Of a stretch of DNA of 48,253 nt, positions 24,484 to 32,195 are shown in pieces; positions within the stretch are counted from its first letter, which is position 1, and each line of letters starts with the position of its first letter. A program made the position numbers and the translations under genes. The notes below the pieces were generated by a model. It did not search any database and was not told where the DNA came from. It was given only the letters and a program-made list of their open reading frames with translations. The stretch is from an uncultured Collinsella sp. GTDB taxonomy: Bacteria; Actinomycetota; Coriobacteriia; Coriobacteriales; Coriobacteriaceae. The stretch is taken from NCBI GenBank assembly GCA_902496275.1, contig CABVAC010000011.1, forward strand, positions 1-48,253, read 5' to 3'.

Positions 24484-26128
24484 ACTGCACCGCCGCTTGT
24501 TGACCGTCATGATGGTGGCCATGACGACTATCCTCGCTTTTGCAGCGTCGTCCGAGACGGCCCGTGCTGCCGATGCCGGAGCCATCACGATTGGCGGCGA
24601 CGTCGCGACGCAATACGATGCATACCAGCTCTTTTCGGCAACTGTTACCGATAAAGCCGGCTCCGATCAAAAGGTCGCGACGGACTTGGCGTGGGCGAGC
24701 GATGCAGCTCGTCAGGCTGTCCTTCCCGTTCTTTATGATGCGGAGTTTGATAGCTCGGCATCGACGGCGCAAGAGGCTGCCGAGTGGCTGAATGCCGACG
24801 GACATATGTCGACCGCTCTGGCGGCAAGGCTCGCCTGTGCGATTTGCAATGCAGGTGCCGCTTCTGTTCCCCTCAACGCGGGCACGACGGCCGAGCTGCC
24901 CTGCGGCTACTGGCTCATCGTCGCCGACGACGACGCCATCGACCAGGGCGAGGCCGGCACCGCGCCGATCATGGCCCTGGTGGGCGGCGGCGCCGTCACC
25001 GTCAAGCCCAAGGCCGCGACCCCCAAGGTCGCCAAGCATGTGCTGGAGGACGGCACCGCCGCCTGGCAGAAGGCCGCCGACGCCACGGTCGCCGACGACC
25101 TGTACTGGCGCCTCTCGGCCACGGCCCCCGCGGGTCTTACCGCCTACGACACCTATGCGGTGCGGTTCGTCGACACCATGAGCGCGGGGCTCGACCCCTC
25201 CAAGGTGGCCGCGAGCATGCGCGTGTACGTGGCGGCGGGCGCGGACGGCGGCTTCGACGCCGTCTCGGCCGGCAAGGACGGCCGCGCCGGCACCGACCCC
25301 GCGAAGGGCTGGACCGACATCACGGCCCAGTGCGCCACCAAGGTAGCGGTCGACGGTAAGACCTTCACCGTGCGCACCGGCGACCTGATCGCCGCGCTCG
25401 GCGGGGCCGACGCCTTCACCGCGGGCGCCCGCGTGGTCGCCGTGTACAACGCGCCGCTCAACAGCGCGTGCAACCACGGCATCGCGAAGGGCAACCCCAA
25501 CGAGGTCTACCTGCGCTACCCGCGCTCACCCTTTGCCGACCAGTCCGGCGACGCCGGATTCACCCGCACGCCGAGCGATGACGCGTGCGCCTACACCTGG
25601 GGACTCAGTCTGATCAAGCGCTCAAGCTCAGACGATAAGCCGCTCGCGGGTGCCAAACTGCGCATCATCGACGACCGCGGTCGCATCCTAACGACTGACG
25701 GCTCGTGGTCGACGGATGCCGACGCGTGCATCACCACGGACGCGGATGGCCATGTGGAATTGAGCGGTGTGGACGCGGGTGTCTATACCGTCGAGGAAAT
25801 CGCGGCACCCAAGGGCTACACCGCCTTTGAGGGCAAGCGTACGGTGACGGTTACGGCTGAGGGTCTGGACGTTAAACAGGTGACGGCCGCGAAGCCCAAG
25901 GTGACCGTGTCGGCCGAAAGCTCTCTGCGGGTTGATACCGCCGATGCCGGGACGGGTTCGATTGAGCTGTCGGTGCTCAACACCCCAAGCAAAGAAGCGG
26001 GTCGAGGCTTTATGCCCTCGACGGGAGATAGAACGTTGGTGCTGGTGGCGGTTTTGGCTGCCATAGGAGTGGCGGCTATTGTTGTCGCGCTCGTCATCAA
26101 GCGGGGAGGAGGTCGCCGTGAAAAATAA
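24467..26128 (+). CDS. Sortase-anchored pilin-like protein with isopeptide D2 and SpaA domains
   Basis: 553 residues. A signal peptide (RRLLTVMMVAMTTILAFAASSETARA) is followed by a region ending in TPKVAKHVLEDGTAAWQKAAD (about residue 184). This and FVDTMSAGLDPSKV are typical of the fimbrial isopeptide-formation D2 domain. A SpaA-type domain (LIKRSSSDDKPLAGAKLRIIDD ... YTVEEIAAPKGYTAF) spans about 380-470. The sorting signal is MPSTG near 516, with a hydrophobic span and KRGGGRREK tail. The start may be this ATG, or GTG at 24476; both lie within the end of the previous gene and neither has a strong ribosome-binding site. No sortase gene follows. The segment 24901-25500 is much GC-richer than the rest. 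Confidence 0.87.
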   Translation: MVAVSKLHRRLLTVMMVAMTTILAFAASSETARAADAGAITIGGDVATQYDAYQLFSATVTDKAGSDQKVATDLAWASDAARQAVLPVLYDAEFDSSASTAQEAAEWLNADGHMSTALAARLACAICNAGAASVPLNAGTTAELPCGYWLIVADDDAIDQGEAGTAPIMALVGGGAVTVKPKAATPKVAKHVLEDGTAAWQKAADATVADDLYWRLSATAPAGLTAYDTYAVRFVDTMSAGLDPSKVAASMRVYVAAGADGGFDAVSAGKDGRAGTDPAKGWTDITAQCATKVAVDGKTFTVRTGDLIAALGGADAFTAGARVVAVYNAPLNSACNHGIAKGNPNEVYLRYPRSPFADQSGDAGFTRTPSDDACAYTWGLSLIKRSSSDDKPLAGAKLRIIDDRGRILTTDGSWSTDADACITTDADGHVELSGVDAGVYTVEEIAAPKGYTAFEGKRTVTVTAEGLDVKQVTAAKPKVTVSAESSLRVDTADAGTGSIELSVLNTPSKEAGRGFMPSTGDRTLVLVAVLAAIGVAAIVVALVIKRGGGRREK

Positions 26129-26240
26129 TTGTCCCCCCTTTTTTGCTCAATGGCGTACTGCCTCCGTAACGAGTGACGCGCAGGCCTACCGACCTGATGA
26201 TCATTGGTTTTGAAAAAGCTACTAGAGAACCCTCCAAGAA

Positions 26241-26279
26241 AAGCGGGGCACCCGGTCGACGCGATCGGATGCCCCGCTT
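26241..26279. terminator. Possible terminator hairpin after the pilin pair
   Basis: A 10-bp perfect stem (AAGCGGGGCA / TGCCCCGCTT, 19-nt loop) lies between convergent genes. On the plus strand it is followed by CGTTTG, and on the minus strand by CTTTTCTTGG, so it could serve both directions weakly. Confidence 0.6.
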
Positions 26280-26325
26280 CGTTTGTTGATGCAAAGTAAC
26301 CTGGCACCTTTGTGGTGGTTGGCGG

Positions 26326-27471
26326 CTAAGCGGTGGGGAGTCCCGGCGTGTTAGCCGGCTGCTGCGGTTTGAGGCGGGCGTTGCGCCAGATGGTTTGGAT
26401 GATGTAGCCGAGTGTAAAGACGAAGGCCACGCCGCTGATGAAGTCACCTACGAGGGGAAGCCCCGTGAGGGCGCCTGCGATTACGCCACCAACGGCTGCC
26501 ATGGCGTAGCGGTTCTGGCTGTGTCCGACCATGCGGGCAATCGCGCACCCCGCAAAGGCACTCGACACCAACGCGATGCCGATAACGCCGCACAAGAGGG
26601 CTCCGGCAAGCGACAGACCAGCGATAGAGATAATTAGCAGTAGGACGGCGGGGACGATAGCAATCGTGCCCAGAAGACCGCTCACCCACAGGGGTATGGG
26701 GCGCTGGTGGAGCATGCCGGCGGCGCTGGCGGTCGCGCGCGGAAAGACGAGCTCGAGCAGCAGAGCGACAAAGCAGGTCGAGAGTGCCGCGGCGACGATA
26801 CCGCCGATGACATCGTTAACGGTGGAAGTATCCTCGTTCTCGGTGCGGTCGATCTTGAGCGCGCCTACCTCGGCTCCTGCGGCACGCTCGGGGTCCTCGG
26901 AGACATGCGCGTTCACGGTGCCGGTGATGTGGGCGTTCTTGCCCAGGATGAGCTTGTCGGCCCAAACCTCGACATCGCCCTCGACGGTGCCATCGATGGT
27001 CACCGTGTCGCCCGCAAGCGCTGCCGACTTGGTAGAGCCGCGCAGGGCAACCGTCTCGCCTATCGCGTAAAAACAGTTGGCGGTGCTGTCGGAATTGAGC
27101 ACAACGTGCTGACCGACGACCGTGACGCTGCCATCAACCGTGGTCTTGGCGATATCGATAGTGCGTGCCGCCAAGCGGACGGCGCCGCCCACCGTGCAGT
27201 CGCGGATGGAGAGGCTCTCGCCTGCTGCAATTATGTCGCGCCCGATGGACGCATCGTCCAAGTTGAGGGCCTGACCTGCCCAGTACAGGTCACCTTCGAC
27301 GCCGGACGAATTGGCGTCATTGTCGGTCGCAAGTACGTTGCCTGCGGTGTCCGTGCCGGCGAACGACGCCGTGGGAAGCGCGGTGACCGCTAGAGCGATG
27401 AGCGCGAATAAGATCGTGATGCGGCCCCACGCTTTACGGCGCTGGGTCGACGGGAATTGATTACAGGGCAT
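26326..27471 (-). CDS. Exported polymer-forming (bactofilin-like) membrane protein
   Basis: 381 residues. An N-terminal signal-like segment (ITILFALIALAVTALPTASFA) is followed by about 200 residues of short repeating strands (LNLDDASIGRDIIAAGESLSIRDCTVGGAVRLAARTIDIAKTTVDGSV...), the pattern of a right-handed beta-helix as in bactofilins (polymer-forming cytoskeletal family). From about residue 215 there are four or five hydrophobic segments. The predicted topology puts the beta-helix outside the membrane, unlike classical cytosolic bactofilins. The start is the ATG at 27471, with GAAGGA 7 bases upstream; the open frame runs 48 bases further. It may help organise the envelope; partners are unknown. 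Confidence 0.75.
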   Translation of the reverse strand: MPCNQFPSTQRRKAWGRITILFALIALAVTALPTASFAGTDTAGNVLATDNDANSSGVEGDLYWAGQALNLDDASIGRDIIAAGESLSIRDCTVGGAVRLAARTIDIAKTTVDGSVTVVGQHVVLNSDSTANCFYAIGETVALRGSTKSAALAGDTVTIDGTVEGDVEVWADKLILGKNAHITGTVNAHVSEDPERAAGAEVGALKIDRTENEDTSTVNDVIGGIVAAALSTCFVALLLELVFPRATASAAGMLHQRPIPLWVSGLLGTIAIVPAVLLLIISIAGLSLAGALLCGVIGIALVSSAFAGCAIARMVGHSQNRYAMAAVGGVIAGALTGLPLVGDFISGVAFVFTLGYIIQTIWRNARLKPQQPANTPGLPTA

Positions 27472-27577
27472 AGTGAATCCTTCGTCAGATGCTCGACATG
27501 CACCTAACAGGGTACCCAACGCGTGGGCGCTCTAAAAGAACCTCTCGGTTGCATTTCGAAGGATGAGCCCGCGCCAC

Positions 27578-28267
27578 CTACTTTTTGCGGTGCAAAAAGC
27601 GTGCGATGTCATCCTCGGTGGGGCTTTTGATATCAAAGCGCAGCGACAGCCAGCGTAGTCCCATGGTCACCACGACGCAAACGACCAGTGCGACGACATT
27701 GCTGACCAAGCCGCTCATGACAAGGCAAACATAGCTTGCCGATCCGGCGATGGCCGCGATGGCATAGAAGTTGGTGCGCTGGAAGATACCCGGCACCACA
27801 CCCATAAAACCATCTCGCAGCATGCCGCCGCCCACCGCGGTAAAAAAGCCCATCATGATGCACACCGCCGGCGCAAAGCCGTAGACCAGCGCCTTGTCTG
27901 CGCCGGTGGCGGCATAGATGCCGACCGAGATGATGTCGAGCAGGGGGATGAGTTTTTCGGGTTTGTCGACGATTGCCGGGAAGATGTAGATGATGGCCGC
28001 GGTGGCGATGGAGAGCGGGAGCGCCATCGGTTGGTTGAGGATGTAGACGTTCCCCACCTGCAGCGTCATATCGCGCAAAAGACCGCCGCCCAGTCCACAG
28101 ACCACGGCGAGCGCGACGGCGCCTACCAGGTCGAGTTTGTGCTCGCGTGCGACTAACACGCCCGAGATCGATGCCGCGACGACGGCGAACATCTCGAGCC
28201 AAAACGGGATGGCAACCATGGCATCCGAGGCATGTGAGGTAATGGTTATGGCAGCGACGACGGGCAA
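27578..28267 (-). CDS. TRIC-family (UPF0126/YadS) cation channel protein
   Basis: 229 residues with seven hydrophobic segments. The two-fold repeat typical of prokaryotic TRIC channels is clear: GLGGGLLRDMTL in the first half and AVGGGMLRDGFMGVVP in the second, each with the GGG-x-x-RD motif. Characterised bacterial and archaeal TRIC proteins conduct K+ and Na+. It starts with TTG at 28267, preceded by AAAGGA at 7 bases. It lies in the same direction as the bactofilin-like gene, 106 bp upstream of it. Confidence 0.88.
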   Translation of the reverse strand: MPVVAAITITSHASDAMVAIPFWLEMFAVVAASISGVLVAREHKLDLVGAVALAVVCGLGGGLLRDMTLQVGNVYILNQPMALPLSIATAAIIYIFPAIVDKPEKLIPLLDIISVGIYAATGADKALVYGFAPAVCIMMGFFTAVGGGMLRDGFMGVVPGIFQRTNFYAIAAIAGSASYVCLVMSGLVSNVVALVVCVVVTMGLRWLSLRFDIKSPTEDDIARFLHRKK

Positions 28268-28571
28268 GATGGGGTCCTTTGGATCGTGGGTTTAGACAAT
28301 GCCCGTACATAGTACATGGTTGTCGGGCGTGGCGACCCTATTGCTCGGTAAACGGTTGACAGCGGATGCTGACATGGCATTGCTGGAATGCCAGGGATCC
28401 AAAACATGTACGCCACCCTCCAAAAACGACATTTTTCGACATCTTTGGAGGCGGACGTACATGTTTGGATTGAGCTCACAGCATGAGTGAGTTGATTTAC
28501 TCACATCCGGTATATTTCCCCACTTCAACGGACATAAGAGTTGGATACCGGCTCAGAGCGAGAGGCCCTTA
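28268..28571. other. Divergent intergenic region upstream of the nuclease gene
   Basis: 304 bp between divergent genes. It contains the left palindromic repeat (28399-28478), the short palindrome TGAGCTCA at its inner edge, and a 6-bp perfect inverted repeat GTGAGT-TGATTT-ACTCAC (28487-28504) that could be an operator for the nuclease gene. I cannot assign promoters firmly. Confidence 0.5.
28399..28478 (+). repeat. Left 80-bp palindromic repeat flanking the nuclease gene
   Basis: It is an imperfect palindrome: CATGTACG and CCTCCAAA on the left pair with TTTGGAGG and CGTACATG on the right around a centre with CGACATTTTTCGACAT. An inverted copy at 29591-29670 differs at about 7 of 80 positions. 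Confidence 0.88.
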
Positions 28572-29579
28572 ATGGATACCCCTGTTCTCATTTCGCATAA
28601 AACCGCATGGCTTGTCCATCATGCACCCCAGAATTTGGTTCAGTCTCTTGCGCGGCACGACTACCAGATAGGCGCACAAGGCATCTCAACCCAGCAACGT
28701 GTTGCGCGCATACGACAGGCTCTTACCGACTGCGGCATTCCGTCCGATATGCTTAAGACTATCGATATCGCGGTTGTATTCGAATTCGAGCGAATTCGTA
28801 CCAAAGGCGTCGTTTGTCACATTCTTGGACAAAATCTTCCCTACGAGCATATTAACGAGTTGACGCCCGGAATCTTCATCACCGACGAAGCCTTCACCTT
28901 TGTGCTCGCTGCCGAGTGGATGGATAGGATCGAATATCTCGAATATGGCTATGAAGTTTGCGGCGATTATCGCATGAGGCTCAATCCCGCCGACCCTTAT
29001 ACCGGGCAACCAGCCACTACCTCCAAGGATGAAATAACCAAACTGCTCGATCGGCACCCCGGCAAACCCGGTGCCACACGTGCACGGCTCGCGCTCAGGC
29101 ACATCTACGATCACTCGGCCTCGCCTATGGAGACCGCTTCGGCAATTGCCCTCTCGCTCCCAACAAGCGAAGGCGGCGTTGGTATCCGAGGTATCGAACT
29201 CAACAAACCGCTCGAGATCCCTCAACGTCTCTGGCATTGCACAAAAGCCCGAACACTCAAAATCGATGCCCTCATTACCTATAAGCGCAGGGAGCTCGGT
29301 ATCGAATATAAGGGCGGTTTTCACGATGAGTTCGAGCGCAAGGGAGCAGATGCGGAGCGAGAGGCCGTTCTCTCCCAAATGGGATATCGAATCGTTACGC
29401 TCACTTCGGCTCAGTTCGGCAGCCAGCTCGCCTTTCACCGCGCCATGAACAACATTCGCGAAGCACTCGGCATGCCTCGCTGTACCGACACCGGGTACCA
29501 GCGAGAGCAAAACGAACTACGCAAGGCGCTTATTCGCAACTGGAAGGGCATGCGAGACGAAGAGGCACCTTCCGAATAG
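28572..29579 (+). CDS. Stand-alone Vsr/DUF559-like endonuclease-domain protein (AbiEi-C type)
   Basis: 335 residues. Residues 165-285 fit the Vsr/DUF559-type nuclease fold common in actinobacterial AbiEi-like proteins: GATRARLALRHIYDHSASPMET (E187), KIDALI (D232), GIEYKGGFH (E245, K247) and a final strand MGYRIVTLTSAQF. All the expected acidic and lysine residues are present, so it is probably catalytic. Residues 1-160 carry no motif I recognise; they could bind DNA or a partner. GAGAGG lies about 6 bases before the ATG. No toxin (AbiEii) gene is next to it. The gene is the only one inside a 1.27-kb unit bounded by inverted 80-bp palindromic repeats. Function is unknown; a defence or selfish-element role is possible. 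Confidence 0.75.
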   Translation: MDTPVLISHKTAWLVHHAPQNLVQSLARHDYQIGAQGISTQQRVARIRQALTDCGIPSDMLKTIDIAVVFEFERIRTKGVVCHILGQNLPYEHINELTPGIFITDEAFTFVLAAEWMDRIEYLEYGYEVCGDYRMRLNPADPYTGQPATTSKDEITKLLDRHPGKPGATRARLALRHIYDHSASPMETASAIALSLPTSEGGVGIRGIELNKPLEIPQRLWHCTKARTLKIDALITYKRRELGIEYKGGFHDEFERKGADAEREAVLSQMGYRIVTLTSAQFGSQLAFHRAMNNIREALGMPRCTDTGYQREQNELRKALIRNWKGMRDEEAPSE

Positions 29580-29590
29580 TGCCACTCCCG

Positions 29591-29670
29591 TGAACTCAAT
29601 CCAAACGTGTACGTCAGCCTTCAAAGATGTCGAAAAATGTCGGTTTTGGAGGGTGACGTACATGTTTGGG
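29591..29670 (-). repeat. Right 80-bp palindromic repeat flanking the nuclease gene
   Basis: Inverted copy of 28399-28478, about 91% identical over 80 bp, including the shared inner edge TTGGATTGAG. Its outer edge lies 70 bp from the 3' end of a tRNA-Ser gene. Confidence 0.88.
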
Positions 29671-29701
29671 GAAGCGTGGGATCGAGACGTATTTCGATAA
29701 C

Positions 29702-29727
29702 AAAAAAGCCCCCGTTTTCGGGAGCTT
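29702..29727 (-). terminator. Terminator of tRNA-Ser(CGA)
   Basis: On the minus strand, AGCTCCCG / CGGGGGCT forms a stem followed by six Ts, just past the tRNA 3' end. Confidence 0.85.
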
Positions 29728-29739
29728 TCTCAACCAAAA

Positions 29740-29830
29740 TGGCGGAGGAGGAGGGATTCGAACCCTCGTGACCTTATACAGGCCAAACGGTTTTCGAGAC
29801 CGCCGCATTCAACCACTCTGCCACCCCTCC
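29740..29830 (-). tRNA. tRNA-Ser (anticodon CGA)
   Basis: 91 nt with encoded CCA. It has the acceptor GGAGGGG / CTCCTCC (one G-T pair), anticodon loop CTCGAAA, the long variable arm expected of tRNA-Ser and T-loop GTTCGAATC. Confidence 0.96.
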
Positions 29831-29844
29831 GCGTGGGGTAAAAA

Positions 29845-29870
29845 CAAAGCAGGCTCGAAGGCCTGCTTTG
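29845..29870 (-). terminator. Hairpin between the two tRNA-Ser genes
   Basis: A 10-bp perfect stem (CAAAGCAGGC / GCCTGCTTTG, 6-nt loop) followed on the minus strand by TTTTTA. It probably ends transcription of tRNA-Ser(GGA). Confidence 0.75.
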
Positions 29871-29878
29871 GAATTAAC

Positions 29879-29969
29879 TGGCGGAGAGTCAGGGATTTGA
29901 ACCCTGGAGACGCTTTTGACGCCTACACGATTTCCAATCGTGCTCCTTCGGCCACTCGGACAACTCTCC
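29879..29969 (-). tRNA. tRNA-Ser (anticodon GGA)
   Basis: 91 nt with encoded CCA. It has the acceptor GGAGAGT / ACTCTCC, anticodon loop TTGGAAA, a long variable arm and T-loop GTTCAAATC. Confidence 0.96.
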
Positions 29970-29985
29970 GTTAAATGCGAAAGTC

Positions 29986-30013
29986 AGTATACACGAGGAA
30001 TCGCAAAGTGCAA
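29986..30013 (-). promoter_or_regulatory. Promoter of tRNA-Ser(GGA)
   Basis: On the minus strand TTGCAC (-35) and TATACT (-10) are 16 bp apart, with the -10 ending 16 bp before the tRNA 5' end. Confidence 0.75.
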
Positions 30014-30474
30014 ACAGAAAAGTTGGCATTTTTTAAAACGCTTGGCCGTGCTTGGCGCTGCAGTGGGGCTTGAGGTGCCAAAAAACGGCTTCCGACCAGC
30101 GTGGTTGATCAACTCAATTGTTCAAAAAAGGGTATTCATAAGCGACTTGGCAATGAATTTAAAAATCTTTGGGTGGTGCTGTGGGCCACCGGTATGTATT
30201 TTGCGACCACAGCCTTGTGCCCGTTGACCTGCGGCTTGGCTCAGCTTGTCCCCACGGCACCGTATCTTGTCAACAGATCCGTCAAGCTTTTGGTCAGCAT
30301 TTGGTTGGAATGCGCATGAAACGTCGTGTGAGTATGGGCATATGTGGAGGTCATGAGGTTGTAGCTGCATATTCTTGCAGCCTAGGAGGTTGAAAGATAT
30401 TATTACCAAGTCTTTTCCTGCTTCAGGCGCACCTTCACGACCTGAAGCCACATTTGCCCAGAGGAGGTGACAAT
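30014..30474 (+). other. Upstream region and leader of the rpsF operon
   Basis: About 460 bp without a credible gene. Near its 3' end are two hairpins: GCTGCA / TGCAGC around 30364-30383, and an 8-bp perfect stem GCTTCAGG / CCTGAAGC (30420-30427 with 30441-30448, 13-nt loop). The latter is followed by GAGGAGG. rpsF leaders in many bacteria bind the S6:S18 complex for feedback control; I cannot confirm the required CCG bulge here. The remaining 300 bp show no clear feature. Confidence 0.45.
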
Positions 30475-30768
30475 ATGAAGGCTTATGAACTGCTGTTCTT
30501 TGTTGACCCGTCGCTCGACCCCGAGACTCGTCTCGCTGTTATGAAGCGTATCGATACCACGATCGCTGAGGGCGCTGGCAAGGTCGACTCCGTTGACGAG
30601 TGGGGCAAGCGCAAGCTCGCCTACGAGATCAACGACCTCACCGATGGTGACTACACCCTCATCAACTTCCACGCAGATCCTACCCAGATCGCCGAGCTTG
30701 ATCGCGTCCTGCGCATCACCGACGCTGTGGTCCGCCACATGATCGTCCGTCGCGACGACCAGGAGTAA
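30475..30768 (+). CDS. rpsF: 30S ribosomal protein S6
   Basis: 97 residues. The S6 pattern is complete: MKAYELLFFVDPSLD, a central VDEWGKRKLAYEIND and LRITDAVVRHMIVRRDD at the C-terminus. The start is the ATG at 30475, with GAGGAGG 6-7 bases upstream. It is the first gene of rpsF-ssb-rpsR-rplI, which places ribosomal proteins with the single-strand-binding protein, as in most bacteria. S6 binds S18 on the small-subunit platform. Confidence 0.98.
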   Translation: MKAYELLFFVDPSLDPETRLAVMKRIDTTIAEGAGKVDSVDEWGKRKLAYEINDLTDGDYTLINFHADPTQIAELDRVLRITDAVVRHMIVRRDDQE

Positions 30769-30816
30769 GACTGTCGTTTTGGACTGGGCTTGTGCCCCAA
30801 GAGGAAGTAGTGAGTT

Positions 30817-31269
30817 ATGAGCATCAATCGAGTGAACATCACCGGTAACCTCACCCGCGATCCCGAGCTGCGCGCCACCGCCGGCGGAACCCAGGTTCTG
30901 TCCTTTGGCGTCGCCGTGAACGATCGTCGCCGCAACGCGCAGACTGGCGAGTGGGAGGACTATCCCAACTTTGTCGACTGCACTATGTTCGGCACCCGCG
31001 CCGAGGCCGTGAGCCGTTTCCTGGCAAAGGGAAACAAGGTCGCGATCGAGGGCAAGCTGCGCTACAGCTCTTGGGAGCGCGACGGCCAGCGCCGGAGCAA
31101 GCTTGAGGTCATCGTCGATGAGATCGAGTTTATGAGCTCCCGTGGTGGCCAGGGTGGCTACGATCAGGGCGGTTACGCCCCCGCAGCTCCCGCGCCCGCA
31201 GCACGTCCTGCCGCACCGGTGGCCACGCCGCCCGCGGTCGACGTCTACGATGAGGACATCCCGTTCTAA
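30817..31269 (+). CDS. ssb: Single-stranded DNA-binding protein
   Basis: 150 residues. An OB-fold begins MSINRVNITGNLTRDPELRATAGG and continues through NFVDCTMFGTRAEAVSRFLAKGNKVAIEGKLRYSSW. A Gly/Ala/Pro-rich linker of about 25 residues ends in the acidic tip DEDIPF, the docking peptide for replication and repair partners. It lies between rpsF and rpsR, the housekeeping arrangement. Confidence 0.98.
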   Translation: MSINRVNITGNLTRDPELRATAGGTQVLSFGVAVNDRRRNAQTGEWEDYPNFVDCTMFGTRAEAVSRFLAKGNKVAIEGKLRYSSWERDGQRRSKLEVIVDEIEFMSSRGGQGGYDQGGYAPAAPAPAARPAAPVATPPAVDVYDEDIPF

Positions 31270-31341
31270 GGGTTGTTCACCTATTTTTGAGTGAGAGGCG
31301 GCTTCGGTTCGCCGAAGTTGCCAAACGAAAGGTATTTTGAC

Positions 31342-31608
31342 ATGGCTAATGATTTTTCTGCACGTCAGCCGCGTCGTAAGTACTGCCAGTTCTGCAAGGA
31401 GAACACTGAGTTCATCGACTATAAGGACACTCAGCTTCTCCGTAAGTACATGACCGACCGTGGCAAGATCAAGCCCCGTCGCGTCACTGGCGCTTGCACG
31501 CAGCATCAGCATGACATCGCCAACGCCATCAAGCGCGCCCGCGAGATGGCTCTCCTGCCGTACACCGTCCCCGTGGTTTCCTCTCGTGGCAACCGCGACC
31601 GCGGCTAA
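31342..31608 (+). CDS. rpsR: 30S ribosomal protein S18 (zinc-binding form)
   Basis: 88 residues. KYCQFCKE has a C-x-x-C pair, and TGACTQHQHDIANAIKRAREMALLPY supplies the further Cys and His, so this is the zinc-ribbon-containing (C+) version of S18. The start is the ATG at 31342, with GAAAGG about 9 bases upstream. S18 pairs with S6, encoded three genes upstream. Confidence 0.97.
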   Translation: MANDFSARQPRRKYCQFCKENTEFIDYKDTQLLRKYMTDRGKIKPRRVTGACTQHQHDIANAIKRAREMALLPYTVPVVSSRGNRDRG

Positions 31609-31623
31609 GAAGGGAGACGCATC

Positions 31624-32163
31624 ATGAAGGTTATTCTTCTCGATGAGATCAAGGGCAAGGGCGGCGAGGGTGACGTCGTAGAGGTCGCTCAGGGTTACGC
31701 TGAGAACTTCCTGTTCCCCAAGAAGCTCGCTGTTGCCGCCACCAAGGGCAACCTCAAGCAGCTTGACGAGCGTCGCAACAACATCGCCAAGCGTGAGGCC
31801 GTCCGTCTGGCTACCGCCAACGAGACCAAGGCTGCCTTCGAGGGCAAGACGGTCACCGTTGACGTCAAGGTCGGCGACGAGGGCATCCTCTTTGGCTCCG
31901 TTACCGCCGCTATGATCGCTGACGCCATCAAGGCTCAGCTCGGTATGGACATCGACCGCAAGCGCGTCGAGCTCGGTAAGCCCATCAAGGTTGCCGGTGC
32001 CCACACCGTTGCCATCTCGCTGTACCGCGAGATCAAGGCCGAGGTTGTCGTTCTCGTCGGCGTTACCGCCGAGGAGCTCGCTGCCGAGGCTGAGGTCGAG
32101 GAGGCCGCTGAGGTCGCCGAGGCCGAGACCGCCGAGGTCGAGACTGAGGCTGCTGCCGAGTAG
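31624..32163 (+). CDS. rplI: 50S ribosomal protein L9 with acidic C-terminal tail
   Basis: 179 residues. The N-terminal domain MKVILLDEIKGKGGEGDVVEVAQGYAENFLFPKKLAV is highly typical, followed by the long connecting helix and a C-terminal RNA-binding domain (KIGDEGILFGSVT-like: VGDEGILFGSVTAAMIADAI). After about residue 150 comes an extra Ala/Glu tail (AEVEEAAEVAEAETAEVETEAAAE) absent from the 149-residue E. coli protein. A terminator follows. Confidence 0.97.
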   Translation: MKVILLDEIKGKGGEGDVVEVAQGYAENFLFPKKLAVAATKGNLKQLDERRNNIAKREAVRLATANETKAAFEGKTVTVDVKVGDEGILFGSVTAAMIADAIKAQLGMDIDRKRVELGKPIKVAGAHTVAISLYREIKAEVVVLVGVTAEELAAEAEVEEAAEVAEAETAEVETEAAAE

Positions 32164-32195
32164 CATTTGCTGCAACGCAACAATCTTGTTCTAAG

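Noticed and set aside
28572..29579. Calling this a complete AbiE toxin-antitoxin system
   Set aside because: Only the AbiEi-like C-terminal nuclease-type domain is seen; no AbiEii nucleotidyltransferase gene is adjacent.
29591..29670. Right palindromic repeat as a tRNA-Ser attachment site
   Set aside because: No duplicated tRNA 3' end is seen at the far side of the unit and there is no integrase gene; only nearness to the tRNA is supported.
28399..29670. The nuclease unit as a CRISPR or an ordinary IS element
   Set aside because: There are only two repeats, in inverted orientation, and the protein shows nuclease-fold residues rather than a DDE or tyrosine/serine recombinase pattern.
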